Positions 1-9,542 of a stretch of 64,000 nucleotides of DNA are shown here, in pieces. Made by a program: the position numbers and the translations under genes. How positions within the stretch are numbered: position 1 is the first letter of the stretch; every line of letters begins with the position of its first letter. Source of the stretch: Lunularia cruciata (Eukaryota; Streptophyta; Marchantiopsida; Lunulariales; Lunulariaceae); assembly GCA_948567375.1 (NCBI GenBank), contig OX419757.1:49786001-49850000 (forward strand), given 5' to 3'. The notes under the pieces are model-generated. The model saw only the letters and a program-made list of their open reading frames with translations. It was not told the DNA's origin and did no database searches.

Positions 1-193
1 TCTCATCAAAGGGGATCAAGATGGAAGAAGAGAAAATCAAGGCCATTACTAATTGGACTACCCCAAAGGATGCTATAGAAGTATAGGCATTCAATGGATT
101 GGCCAGTTTTTTCTGACAGTTCATCCATTATTATGCTCATATGGCTGCACCATTGACTGACCTCTTGGGAAAGAACTTGAGCTTCCATTGGAC
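1..193 (+). pseudogene. Family C reverse transcriptase, C-terminal end (broken)
   Basis: Reads as the end of a Gypsy RT thumb/connection region: a lysine/glutamate-rich stretch followed by a form of the conserved FNGLASFF-QFIHYYAHMAAPLT block, then LLGKN just before the RNase H domain. In-frame TAG and TGA codons break it, e.g. before AFNGLAS. The same block is seen at 15235-15420 in the complete family C copy, where sequence runs on without the inserted LTR. Pseudogene fragment. Confidence 0.75.
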
Positions 194-890
194 TGTGAGC
201 CGGCCTGTCTCTCACTCAAGATGAACCTCTGATGGCTATTATGGAGACGCACCATGGACTAAGAAGGCAAGGAACCCCAACTCCATCATACTCCTCCAAG
301 GCTAACACTCCAAGACTCAAGACATTGCTCACTAGAGAACTCAATGAGAGAGAGATAGTTGCAAATGAAAGGATGATGAGTACCTCCTCATCCCTTGTTT
401 ATATACTTGTGAAATAGTAATGCACCAAAGTTACTAATTATTGGAGTAACTCAAGTTACTAGGCTAAAAGTCAAGTAAAGTCAAAAAAGTAGAAAGGAAT
501 ATCCATTCACATGGGCATATTCCCCTAAGCATGTGGTCTTATCTTGACCCAACCACTAAGTCAAGGATTCCTTCACATAGGCTCTCCTTGGACTAAAGAA
601 GAATCCAAAACAAAAAGGCTTGCGGGCCCAAGAGTTCTCAACTCTTTCCTCAAAGCCAAACACCTAGGAATAATACCAAGTCAACACACTAAAATCCAAA
701 AAAGTGGTGCTCATTTTTTCTACTTCCTCTAAAGTAAGGTCCCCTCTATCTTAGCTATGACTAACTTTAGCTAGCCATGATTAATATAGAAACATCCTTT
801 ATCTCTATATAAATAATATCTCTTAAGTACTTGTAATACCAAGCTAAATATCACAATACCACACACATGCACAAATCTATGTTATAGGAC
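190..890 (-). mobile_element. Family A solo LTR with 4-bp target duplication GGAC
   Basis: LTR of 693 bp (194-886) lying reverse to the direction of family A transcription. On the plus strand it begins TGTGAGCCGG and ends GTTATA (GTTACA in younger copies). GGAC flanks it at 190-193 and 887-890. Removing it and one GGAC restores the RT/RNase H reading seen at 15410-15440. No internal region is attached, so it is a solo LTR left by recombination between two LTRs. Confidence 0.88.
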
Positions 891-1380
891 CACCAACCAT
901 GAAGAAGCATTCCAAAAGTTAAAGCATATGGTGTCTTTAAGACCCATTCTTCAACCATATGATCCTCAACTACCCTGTGTGGTTGATTTTGATGCTTCTA
1001 ACTTTGCAATTGGAGCCGTGTTGCAACAAGAATTCCCAAATGGACTCCATCCCATTGCCTTTGTGTCTCGCCAACTCAATACGGCTGAACAAAACTACTC
1101 TACTCAAGATCAAGAACAACTTGCAATGGTATACGCCACCAAGGTATGGAAGCATTACCTCTTGGGGAAACAAGTTATCATGCAAACTGATCACAAACCA
1201 TTATTGCAGACCTTACACTTGGAACACATGAAGAGTCGACATCATCGATGGGAGGAACAACTTTAACTATATGACATCAAACTTGGGTACAAACCAGGTC
1301 GGTTCCATGTCACCCTGATGCTTTATCACAACGACTTGATTTGAAGTCTCTTCTTCTCATCACAGAGGCAATTTCAATAG
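887..1380 (+). pseudogene. Family C RNase H (broken)
   Basis: Retroelement RNase H. An open stretch at 928-1266 carries VVDFDASNFAIGAVLQQ (first acidic site DFDAS), then HPIAFVSRQLN, the DQEQLAMVYA block with the second acidic residue, and MQTDHKPLLQTL with the third. This is the D-E-D set of a Gypsy RNase H. A TAA follows EEQL at about 1264, and the last Asp region is out of frame, so the domain is intact in sequence but truncated in translation. Confidence 0.8.
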
Positions 1381-1499
1381 TGGTAGTTGACTCCAAGGTC
1401 CAAAATGAGTTTTAGTCAGCTCTACACCAAGATCCCTTCTTCCAAATGGTTCATGGTTGCCTTACGGCATGCGATAAAGAGCACAACACCTTCTCCATC

Positions 1500-2560
1500 A
1501 AGGAGGGCCTTTTATTCCATGAAGACCAGATCTATGTTCCAGCTAAAAGTGACCTTTGACTTGTGCACCTTCAAGAAGCCCATGATTTACCCATCGCTGG
1601 TCACATGGGTGTGGACGAGATCTTGGGTACCTTCCAACGTCAATGGTGGTGGCCCAACATGACACGAGATGTTCAAGAATTTGTCCGATTGTGTGAGAGC
1701 TGCCAATGTAACAAGGCCAGCAACCAAAAGCCGAGTGTACTCCTTCAACCACTCACCGTTACATCCGCTCGCTGGGAGCATGTGAGCTTGGATCTTATCA
1801 CATCCTTGCCAAAGACAAAACAAGAACACACCGCAATCATGGTGTTTGTGGATAAGCTTAGTAAGCAAATCCACTTAGCACCAACCTGTGATACCGTGGA
1901 TGCTCCAACCTTAGCGCAAATCTACTTCAACAATGTCTTCAAGCATCATGGGATGCCACGTGTACTCATCACCGACCGTGATCCTTGATTCATCGAGAAG
2001 TTTTGGCAAGCACTCTTCCAGATACTTGGCACCAAGCTTGCTTTGTCCATAGCCTATCATTCTCAAACTGATGGACAAACCAAACGTGCAAATCATACAT
2101 TAGAGGATATGTTGTGTGCCTTTGTCAATGTCCACCATACCAATTGGGTGAATGTCTTGCAGCTACAGAATTTGCCTACAACAATTCCAAATAGGCAAGC
2201 ACCGGATTTTCTCCTTTCTTTCTCAATTTTGGCCAAGATCTGCTTGTTCCAGATTCTCTTCTTGCTCCCCCTCCATCTCAAGTTCCTTGTACTTCCACAT
2301 TCTTGACCATTATATCTCAATCTCTCCAACAAGCCAAGTCTCACCTCCTTGTTGCTCAGAATCGCCAAAAACAATATGCGTACCACCATCGTCGTGATCT
2401 CACCATTGAAGTCAATGATAAATTCATGCTATCCTCTAGTAACCTCCCTCTCACACTTGATACCTAAGTTTGTAAACTTGCCACTAATTGGATAGGACTC
2501 TTTGATATCACCCAAATTGTCTCTCATGTTGCTTATCGACTTGCCTTGCCTTGTCACATG
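1500..2560 (+). pseudogene. Family C integrase (broken)
   Basis: Gypsy integrase. The zinc-binding N-terminus reads HLQEAHDLPIAGHMGVDE ... CESCQCNK (HHCC pattern) at 1563-1740. The catalytic core follows with HVSLDLITSLP (first Asp), VLITDRDP (second Asp) ending at a TGA near 1987, and YHSQTDGQTKRANHTLEDML (third position Lys instead of Glu, QTK for QTE) at 2050-2115. Frame changes after WVNVLQLQ. The E-to-K change and the stop after TDRDP inactivate it. Confidence 0.82.
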
Positions 2561-2860
2561 CGTGTCCATCCTATCTTTCATGTTTCCAAGTTGAAACCCT
2601 TTGTTTCTAACCCCTCTTTTTTTCCTCTTGAGTCCAACCTCCCCCTCTTCCTATCCCTATCAATGATCATGAGGAGTACGAAGTTGATCGTATCCTTGCG
2701 CATCACCATATTCAACAAGGCCGTCACCAACATACAAAGTACAAGGTCCTTTGGAGAGGGTATCCCCTTCATGATGCCACATGGGAACCTCTTTCTCACC
2801 TCCAGAATGCATAGACAGCCATTTAGGAATTTGAAGCTTCACTAGTGACGAGGACGTCAC
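2560..2860 (+). pseudogene. Family C chromodomain at the integrase C-terminus (frameshifted)
   Basis: The plus strand near 2660-2845 reads, across frames, as a chromodomain: an HEEYEV-type start, a basic His-rich linker, then YKVLWRGYP and DATWEPLSHLQ. The tyrosine and two tryptophans correspond to the methyl-lysine-binding aromatic cage of chromovirus chromodomains, which are thought to target integration to marked chromatin. Upstream (2530-2610) is the PCHMRVHPIFHVSKLKPF block typical of the GPY/F-to-chromodomain junction. Frameshifts break the reading. Confidence 0.78.
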
Positions 2861-3013
2861 CAACTAGCGGCGGAAGACTATGTAATCATATGGAGTTTAG
2901 CGACAAAGTTAGTCAGACTTACAAAGTAGCACATAAGACAAATTAGCCTAGAATATTCTGGAAGTATCTAGGAAGCTTCTTGGCTAGCTTAACTTGCACT
3001 GCAAGTAAGTAGC

Positions 3014-3040
3014 TTCTAGAAGGAAGCTTCTAGAAGCTTC
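3014..3040 (+). promoter_or_regulatory. Heat-shock-element-like array in family C LTR
   Basis: 3023-3040 reads GAAGCTTCTAGAAGCTTC, four perfectly alternating GAA/TTC pentamer units (nGAAnnTTCn). Another TTCtaGAA pair lies just upstream at 3014-3021. This is the binding pattern of trimeric heat shock factors. The TATA box is about 145 bp downstream, a reasonable promoter layout. Function is inferred. Confidence 0.6.
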
Positions 3041-3182
3041 CAACTAGCTTAGCTTGCATGTCAAGTAGGCGGCTTCTAGAAGGCAGCTTCTTGAGAAGTT
3101 TCCTAGTTAACTTGGCTTGCACTCTAAGAAAGTGACTTGAGGAAGCTTCTTGAGAAGCTTCTCAAGGGCCTTGTATGCTACC

Positions 3183-3190
3183 TATAAATA
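3183..3190 (+). promoter_or_regulatory. TATA box of family C LTR
   Basis: TATAAATA in CCTATAAATACC, conserved at the same place in the other family C LTRs (10865-10872; reverse strand 28490-28497). Confidence 0.55.
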
Positions 3191-3294
3191 CCAAAGCCAA
3201 AGCTCATGCTAGGCATTCGGATTTTTCTCTCATTCAAGTGTCCCAATGTGAGTTTCCATTCTCCTATTTCTCTCCTTGGATTTGGTCTTTTACA

Positions 3295-4045
3295 TCCGGT
3301 GTAGGCATAACATAGCAATCAGCCTTAGCCTATTGTTTGATAGGATGATAGTCTCCATATATCCATGTATGTGTGTAGTTTTCATGCATATCCTTCTTTC
3401 TTGGCATCATTGTAGTTGAAGCATACTCCCCATTTGAAATCTCTACCAAACCAACCTCAAAAAGGTCTTTATTCTAGCTTTGAATTAATGCTCCTCTCCA
3501 TGTCACTATATTTATAGGGAGATCAAAAAATTGGTGTTCACTATTCAGCTCGATCCAAACATGAGGTCCTTTCAAAGCACCAAAATCCTTCATACTAAAG
3601 GCAAAATAACTTGTGTAGCTCCTCAAGAACCTCCAAGCTCTATGTCTTTCCTCTATTGTAAGCTTGGGTCCAATGTCTAGCTCCTAAGTGTCCTTTGTAA
3701 CTTCTAGGAATGGAAGATGCATTGACTAGCTATTTCATCATGAGCAATAATATCATGCTCCCAATTGTTAGAGTCTCCAACCTTAGAGCAAAATCCCTTT
3801 GCTTTGGCTACAAGCTCCTCACATCCAAGTAGATCAAGGGTGTAACCCAACTAGACCTTGCTCACCTAGATGAAATCCAAATATACCACTCTCACTAGTA
3901 GCCACTAGTTGCGTCCCAAAAATACCATGTCCGCTTGGTCCATTACCCTTACCATGTACCTAAATTGTATTGATAGGCACAAAGCTCACAAGTGTCTAAG
4001 TGGTGATGTCTATCAAGCACATCCTACATTGCTCTACCAAGCCAA
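3295..4045 (-). pseudogene. Family D linker and start of reverse transcriptase (broken)
   Basis: Minus-strand reading from 4045 down to 3295 matches the family D sequence at 51270-52040 block by block: the RLIGITTRT/HHHLDTCEL region, the glycine-rich repeats, LGPKLT..ER..AWRFLRSYTSYFAFSMKDFGALKGP, then the RT start with FEVGLVEISNGEYAST, MPRKKDMHENY and GDYHPI, ending at MPTP where the family C element is inserted (TCCGG). Several stops. It physically links the methyltransferase remnant upstream to a Gypsy RT downstream in one element. Confidence 0.8.
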
Positions 4046-4049
4046 GGGT

Positions 4050-4995
4050 CACAATACATATCCATAGCCTGACCTAATACTTGATGCTTGGATTCCTTTG
4101 ACAATGCCAAAATGGCAATAATACTAGTACAAAATCTCATCACACTCTTTTTCTCATCGGTGTTAAGCTCCACCAATTGTTGTAACTATGAGTCCAAAAC
4201 AAGTCTAGGACCTTCTTCTCAAAAAGCATGTGAGCTTGAGAAACTCATGAGTGTGGGCAAAGTGGCTTCAGGTTGCCCAACAAGGTTCACCACTACCATA
4301 AGTGACTTATTGGCCACTACCATTATTTGGAGTTGGTACTCAACATCCAAAATATGATCAATAATAAGGTGAGCTAGCCGTTGAATCTCATCATATGCAC
4401 ATTGTAACTCCTCTCTAGGTAAGAGGTTTGTCCACCAAAGACAAAGATGACGGGCTTGTGATCCAACTTTGGCTACATCCAACAACATAGAAAGTCCCAT
4501 CCAAGAATGGACTTGATGTGTACTTGCCACCACCCATGTGCAAGAATTATCCATCAAAGGGATATTATCTAAAATGTAGGCTAGAGAAATGGATTGATTA
4601 ATCTGGAGATGTTGTAGTATACATAAAATCTCCCAAAACACACCAAAATAAGGATCTTGTAGACCCTGACCTTGGCCAAAATGAGTTGTCCTTAATATGG
4701 CCATCCAAAAATCACCAAATGAATAAGACCATATCTCTCTAGATCTTAGACCCCTAGTAGAGAAAGGTCTACTACTAACTAAAGTCCTCTGGTAGCCCCT
4801 AATTTATTGACATTAGTTATAACTTAGAATATGGATAGGCCAAGTATACCACATGATGTAAAGAGACTCACCTAGCAATCTCATCTCTCTCCACATACAA
4901 GTACCTTTGGTACCTTGTATACTTACTTGTAATATCGCAACAAGTCCAAAGCTAATCCCACCAAACAACTCCAATATGCACACTCCATCTACTAA
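4050..4995 (-). pseudogene. Cytosine-C5 DNA methyltransferase domain inside a family D Gypsy element (degenerate)
   Basis: Motifs occur in the order of a C5 methyltransferase on the minus strand. Motif I (AdoMet binding) LELFGGISFGLVA is at 4921-4980. The motif II-like YLYVERDEIAR is at about 4870-4903, followed by VSLHHV. Motif IV is HLVIFGWPY-stop-GQ at 4686-4721, where GWPCQGQ would be expected. Then GLQDPYFGVFWEIL, YILDNIPL (motif VI, Asp for the usual Glu of ENV) and GSQARHLCLWWTNLL (motif VIII) lie in an open stretch at 4219-4704. LPTLMSFSSSHAF follows, and LGQAMD (motif X) is near 4052-4078. The catalytic Cys codon is Tyr and the next codon is a stop; there are also frameshifts. A working version would methylate cytosine C5. 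It lies between gag/protease-side sequence and RT, so it is element cargo, not a host gene. Confidence 0.85.
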
Positions 4996-5339
4996 ATACT
5001 ACCAAGCAATAAATGTGGTATCCAAAGGTGATAAGGAAATAGAATCCAAAGGCTCATCCTCACATTGGTCTCCTTGGGTACAAAGGCTCTGTTCTAAGCT
5101 TGTTATACCAATTGATTTGCATGTTGTTGCAATGCCTCCTCAAAACTCCACAATGAAACAATCTCACTTGTACTTCAAATTTGAGTGATCTCTTCTAGTA
5201 TTAGAGTATCCTCTACATGTGCATTCCTCTCCAATAAGTCACCAAGCAAGGTAATATAATGACTAAAATTTGAAATTAATACCATTGTCGTTGACAAAGT
5301 GAGCCAAGACTACCATTACTAAAGCGCACTAGTAACAAC
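4996..5339 (-). pseudogene. Family D polyprotein segment just N-terminal to the methyltransferase
   Basis: Minus-strand sequence directly upstream of methyltransferase motif I. One frame reads as a helical stretch (LGDLLERNAHVEDTLILEE, then SLWSFEEALQQHANQLV) with a few stops. I recognise no domain. Position suggests the C-terminal end of gag/protease or the methyltransferase leader. It ends where a family B LTR starts at 5340, so the D gag of this copy is not adjacent. Confidence 0.4.
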
Positions 5340-5935
5340 TATAATATCATTAGCTAAACATATCATCTAGAGGTGGACATTGACTTTGTAAAATCTAAAA
5401 GGATATCACATATGATGGTTTAAAAAAATCATATAAAGGTGTCACCAAAAGAGCACTTCAACTAATAGAGTAGAGGTAGAAAACACCTTGAAAACTTCAA
5501 AGCCAATTTTGAAGGCCTAAATGGATGAATTAGGTCTCAAAAATTGAGAAGCTCAATTTCTTTGGGAGAAATGGTGTTGCCTTCTCCTCTTATGTTTGTC
5601 TCATTGAGAGCTTTCTAATGGTAACTTGCCAATGTTGTTTTGAGCTTCTTATAATAAGATTCCCTAAAGATTCACTTTGTAAAAAAAATTTGGCCAACCA
5701 AATGGGATAAGGATTGACATGTCACCCATCCATGCAATTAATCTAAAGGTCAAGCTTGCTGATATGTCATTAATCCATGTATTTGATCCAAGAGTAGAGT
5801 TCACTTTGAGGAGATTCTCTTTGTTAAATAATAAGGATAAGGTGCTCCTTTAGTGCATTGGAGTATTAGGGCTAAAGCCTTGTGTTTCTTCTCTTGTGTT
5901 TCTCTTGGGGGTTCTCCTATCCTCGGAACATTACA
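5340..5935 (+). repeat. Family B 5' LTR
   Basis: 596 bp from TATAATATCATTAGC (TGTAATACCAAGAGC in younger copies) to GGAACATTACA. It is followed at once by ATGGTATTAGA, a decayed tRNA-iMet-type primer site, which fixes the orientation as plus. The matching 3' LTR lies outside the element's visible part, because the element is cut at 7639. Confidence 0.8.
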
Positions 5936-5950
5936 ATGGTATTAGATAAG
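5936..5950 (+). promoter_or_regulatory. Primer-binding site of family B (tRNA-iMet type, decayed)
   Basis: ATGGTATTAGATAAG immediately after the LTR resembles TGGTATCAGAGC, complementary to the 3' end of initiator tRNA-Met. The reverse complement (GCTCTAATACCAT) flanks the minus-strand B LTR at 25290. Confidence 0.6.
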
Positions 5951-6049
5951 GTATTTTAATCCAATAGAGTAGATCACGCCTCTTGGAGGAACATGGGTTA
6001 TTGAGACTGAGTAATTTTGGAGTAGAAAATGTAATGCAATTGATAGATT

Positions 6050-7638
6050 AGGGATATTTTAGAGAAAAGATGCGATGAAGGTTCATGGAGGACAATTTCT
6101 TGCATTCCACTTCCTATTCTTAAATCCATTCCATATCAAGATTATGTACATCCAACATGAGCAAGTGAGAGTATATCTTATTAACCATTTTGGAGTAGAG
6201 TTCATGGAAAAAGTGATGAATTCACCAAACTCAATGATTCTACCTACAGTGATATATGATAGAGAGTGAGATTTGACAATCTAATTTTATTACAATGCAA
6301 TGGATTTGAATGTACCAAATCCTCTCCCTTTCAACACTCAAGTAGAAATTTGTAATGTGATTAGACCAAAAGTGATGTTTAGGGATTTCATAGTCCACAA
6401 TTTTGATGAGGAATATTATCAACAAGTGATAACCTTTGAGGTCTCAATGGTAGTACCAATAGTCTATGTTCCTTCTCAAGTGATCATATTAACTCTTTAT
6501 TGAAGAAAGAAGTAGCAATTAAGCATTTGTCGTGAGTAAACATCATGGAGCCTTAGTTCCAAGATCTGATGCAAAGCATGCAAGGAATGTTGAACAAGTT
6601 TTGGGAGATCAGGATGACAATGGAGGTATTACAAAGTCAAGTATGTTGCTTTCAAGAACAATCAGGTAAAGTAGGAAGGGGAACCATCTCAAAACCCAAT
6701 ACTAACAACCAAAGTACTTGGAAAGTCACTCATGCCAATGACACCAACCCCAATAAAAAATGAAGCCACATTGTTACTACAAATGAAGAAGATGTACATC
6801 ATCAAGTCCTATAAGGGATAGCATTCCACAAGAGTAATGGAAAACTAGATTTCAAAAATGAATCAATACTTTTTATTATTCACAATTGAGATCACCAATC
6901 ACTCCATATGCATGTTTGCATGTGGATACTTGACCAATAAAGCCATCACATAGTATGATACCTAGGAATGATCAATGTTGGCAAAAGGAAGAAAGATCAC
7001 TTGGATGACAATGCAAGAAGTGCTACTAAAGAATTTCCAATCCATGGATTCCATGCAAATGACCCAAACCCAACTATGACAGTGGACGTAGAAGAACAAC
7101 ATACAAGACTACATGGAAGCATTTCTTGATCTACAAGTTGCACTAACCAATATGAATCCAACTGAAGCTCTTGATAATTTCAAAGGGGAGTTAAAAGAGC
7201 AAATTTACCAAGAGGTTATGATACAAAATTAATCCTTGCACTATTTTTGAAGCCATTGCATGTGCTTAAAGAATAGCAAGGGTGCTTGGAGGAGGTGAAG
7301 AGGTAGTCTTGACTAAACATTATTGGGTTGAAACATTGTACTTTGGTAGACCAGTTCCTATGGAATTAGGCAACATTCAATTCCAAGATCAAGTAGCACA
7401 ACCGCTCCAAGGAGAATGGAGATGGGTCAAAGAAAGGAGAAATGGAATCCCATGAGGGAAAGAGGCTTGAGCAAAACAACAACATTGTTACAATTGTGGC
7501 CAAGTTGAGTACATAGCCATCAATTGTTGTGCTTGTCCTCCTAAAGATCCTTGGCCTCCATACAAGAAGCCTTTGAACAACATGATCGACAAATTGAAGA
7601 GGAGGATGCTTAAATCACATTGGGAAATGAAGATTGCT
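6050..7638 (+). pseudogene. Family B gag with zinc knuckle (broken)
   Basis: Capsid-like gag in fragments. 6075-6269 matches the gag start of the minus-strand B copy at 24928-25149 (FHIKIMYIQHEQVRV, EFMEKVMNSPN). 6569-6763 matches the coiled segment with MEVLQSQV. Around 7090-7220 is YMEAFLDLQVALTN..EALDNFKGELKEQIYQEV, the conserved retrotransposon gag block. A decayed zinc knuckle HCYNCGQVEYIAINC (His replaced by Tyr) is near 7485-7530. Numerous stops. It ends at 7638 where a family C LTR is inserted, so protease and pol are absent. Confidence 0.75.
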
Positions 7639-8091
7639 TATAAAAGACCAAGGAGAGAAATAGAGAATGGAAGATCACATTGGGACTCTTGGAAACTTCA
7701 AATGCATAGTATGAGCTTGGGCTTTTATTTATAGAGACCATACAAGGCTCTTGAGAAGCTTCTCAAGAAGTTTCCTAAAATTTGCCTTCTTAGAGTGTAA
7801 GCTAAGCTAACCAAGAAGAATGTCAAGAAGCTTCTTTCTAGAAGTTGTCTACTTGGTGTGCAAGCTAAGCTAGTCAAGAAGCTAGAAGCAATCTATTTGA
7901 CAAGAAAGCTAAGCTAATTGGGAAGCTTCCTCCTAGAAGTCACAATTTGGTATACACATTACATGATACTTGGAAGGTACCAAGTAGCTTCCTAGATGAT
8001 TCTAGAATATTCTTATAATTCTTGGCTAATTTGGTCTATTTTTTACTTTGTTAGTTGTGACTAAATTTTTTGTAAATTCCATATTGTTACA
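7639..8091 (-). repeat. Family C 3' LTR of a minus-strand fragment
   Basis: 453 bp from TATAAAAGACCAAGG to ATATTGTTACA on the plus strand, the reverse of the 2881-3294 LTR. The next bases, ATTCCCCCACTGC, are the reversed polypurine tract (GCAGTGGGGGAAT), so this is the 3' LTR of a minus-strand element. It contains GAAGCTTCTCAAGAAGTTTC, a looser version of the heat-shock-like array. Confidence 0.85.
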
Positions 8092-9134
8092 TATTCCCCC
8101 ACTGCTAGTTGGTGACGTCCTTATCACCATGGAAGTTTCAAACTCTTGGATGGCCATTTGTGCATTATGGAAGATGAAAAAGAGGCTCCTAAGTGGCATC
8201 ATGAAGGAGATACCATTTCCAAAGGACTTTGTACTCAATATGTTGTTGATGGCTATGTTGAATATAGCAACATACAAGGATACAATCAATTTCACACTCC
8301 TTATGATCATTAATAAGGATGGGAGGAGGAGAGATTGGACATGAATGGAAAAGGAAGATGGATTAGAAACAAAGGGTTTCAACTTGGAAAAATGAAAGAT
8401 AGGGTGGATTTGCATATGATAATGCAAAGCAAGTCAATCAGCAATACGGTAAGTGATTTGGGTGACATCAAATGGACCTATCAAATTAGGGGTAAGTTTA
8501 TAAACTTGGGTATCAAGTGGGAGGGGTAGGTAACTAGAAGAAAGCATGACCTTATCACCAAGTTGAAAAGTGAGATCACCATGATGTTGGTACGTATTGT
8601 TTTTGACAATTTTGAGCAACAAAGAGATGAGATTTGACTTGTTGAAAGGATTGGGATATTGTAAGAAGGTGGAAGTATGAGTGATATGAGATGGAAGAGG
8701 AGCAAAAAGGGAATTTGGAACAAGTAGATCTTGGCCAAAATTAAGGAAGAAGGAAAAGAATTTGGTGCTTACCTGCTTGGAGTTATTGTATGTAAACTCA
8801 ATAGCTACAAGACATTCATCCTAGTTGGTATGGTGAACATTGACAAATGTATGAAGTATATCCTCCAATGTGCAATTTTCATGTTTGGTTTGTCCATCAG
8901 TTTTAGGATGACAGGTGGTGCACAAAGCAACTTGGTACCAAGTAGTTGGAAAAGTGCTTGCCAAATTTTTTTGATGAATCAAGGATCATGGTCAAAGATG
9001 AGTACACAAGGCATCCTCTTATGCTTGAAGATATTATTGAAGTAGATATAGACAAATTTTAGAACATCTATTGTGACAAAGGTTGGTACCAAATAGATTT
9101 GCTTATTAAGCTTATACACAAAGACCATGATTTT
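8092..9134 (-). pseudogene. Family C integrase and chromodomain fragment (minus strand, broken)
   Basis: Reading from 9134 down: integrase core starting at MVFVYKLSKQIYLVPTF, then FKHKRMPCVLIFDHDP followed by a stop, ILKLMDKPNMKIAHWRI (the decayed QTDGQ.E block), the LITPN-IGPFDVTQI GPY/F-like segment at about 8440-8500, MHYHMQIHPIFHFSKLKPF, and a frameshifted chromodomain at about 8120-8300. Same order as 1850-2860 on the plus strand. Its 5' side is cut at 9134 by the next family C LTR. Inactive. Confidence 0.78.
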
Positions 9135-9542
9135 TATAACAATATGGAGTTTATAAATAAGTTAGTTGAGACTAATGAAGTAGCAAATAGGCCAAATTAA
9201 TCAAGAATGATAAGAATATTCTAGAAATATCTAGGAAGCTACTTTGTACCTTCCAAGTATCAAATAATATATATACCAAATTGTGACTTCTTGGGAAGCT
9301 TCCCAACTAACTTAGCTTGTGCGCCAAGTAGGCATCTTCTAAAAGGAAGCTTCACAAGAAGCTTCTTGGTTAGCTTAGCTTAGCTTACACGCAAAAATAT
9401 GGCTTTTAAGAAGCTTCTTAAGAGCCTTATGTGTTCCTTATAAATACCAAAGCCCACGCTCATGCTAAGCATTTTGAGTTTCCTTTATTCAAAAGTCCCA
9501 ATATGATTTTCCATTTCTTATTTCTCTCCTTGGTGTTTTACA
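9135..9542 (+). repeat. Family C 5' LTR (second plus-strand copy)
   Basis: 408 bp from TATAACAATATGG to GGTGTTTTACA. It is followed by TTGATATTAGAGC, a tRNA-iMet-type primer site, so it is a 5' LTR. It sits directly against the minus-strand integrase fragment. Confidence 0.83.

Larger units (their letters stand above)
1..3294 (+). mobile_element. Family C chromovirus, 3' portion, interrupted by a family A LTR
   Basis: 3' part of a Ty3/Gypsy chromovirus: end of RT, RNase H, integrase, chromodomain and 3' LTR in the order usual for the group. The window begins inside the element, so its 5' LTR and gag are not visible. A family A LTR (194-886) splits the RT/RNase H junction and a GGAC target duplication rejoins it. 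Immediately after the 3' LTR comes TCCGG and then family D RT sequence, so the element sits in a minus-strand D copy. Many stops and frameshifts; inactive. Confidence 0.85.
2881..3294 (+). repeat. Family C 3' LTR
   Basis: 414 bp from TGTAATCATATGGAG to GGTCTTTTACA, preceded by a short purine-rich tract (GGCGGAAGA). The other family C LTRs lie at 7639-8091, 9135-9542, 10598-10985, 17381-17825 and 28388-28876. It contains a GAAGCTTC-rich block and a TATAAATA box at 3183-3190. The base after it begins TCCGG, continuing the family D RT gene. Confidence 0.88.

Noticed and set aside
544-732. A 62-residue open frame (MTQPLSQGFLH...) repeated in nearly every family A LTR
   Set aside because: It recurs because the LTR copies are young. 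It runs antisense to LTR transcription and has no domain or start context. Same for the 61-residue frame at 232-417 and its copies.
4088-4357. 89-residue plus-strand open frame over the methyltransferase
   Set aside because: Antisense shadow; the minus strand carries the conserved motifs.
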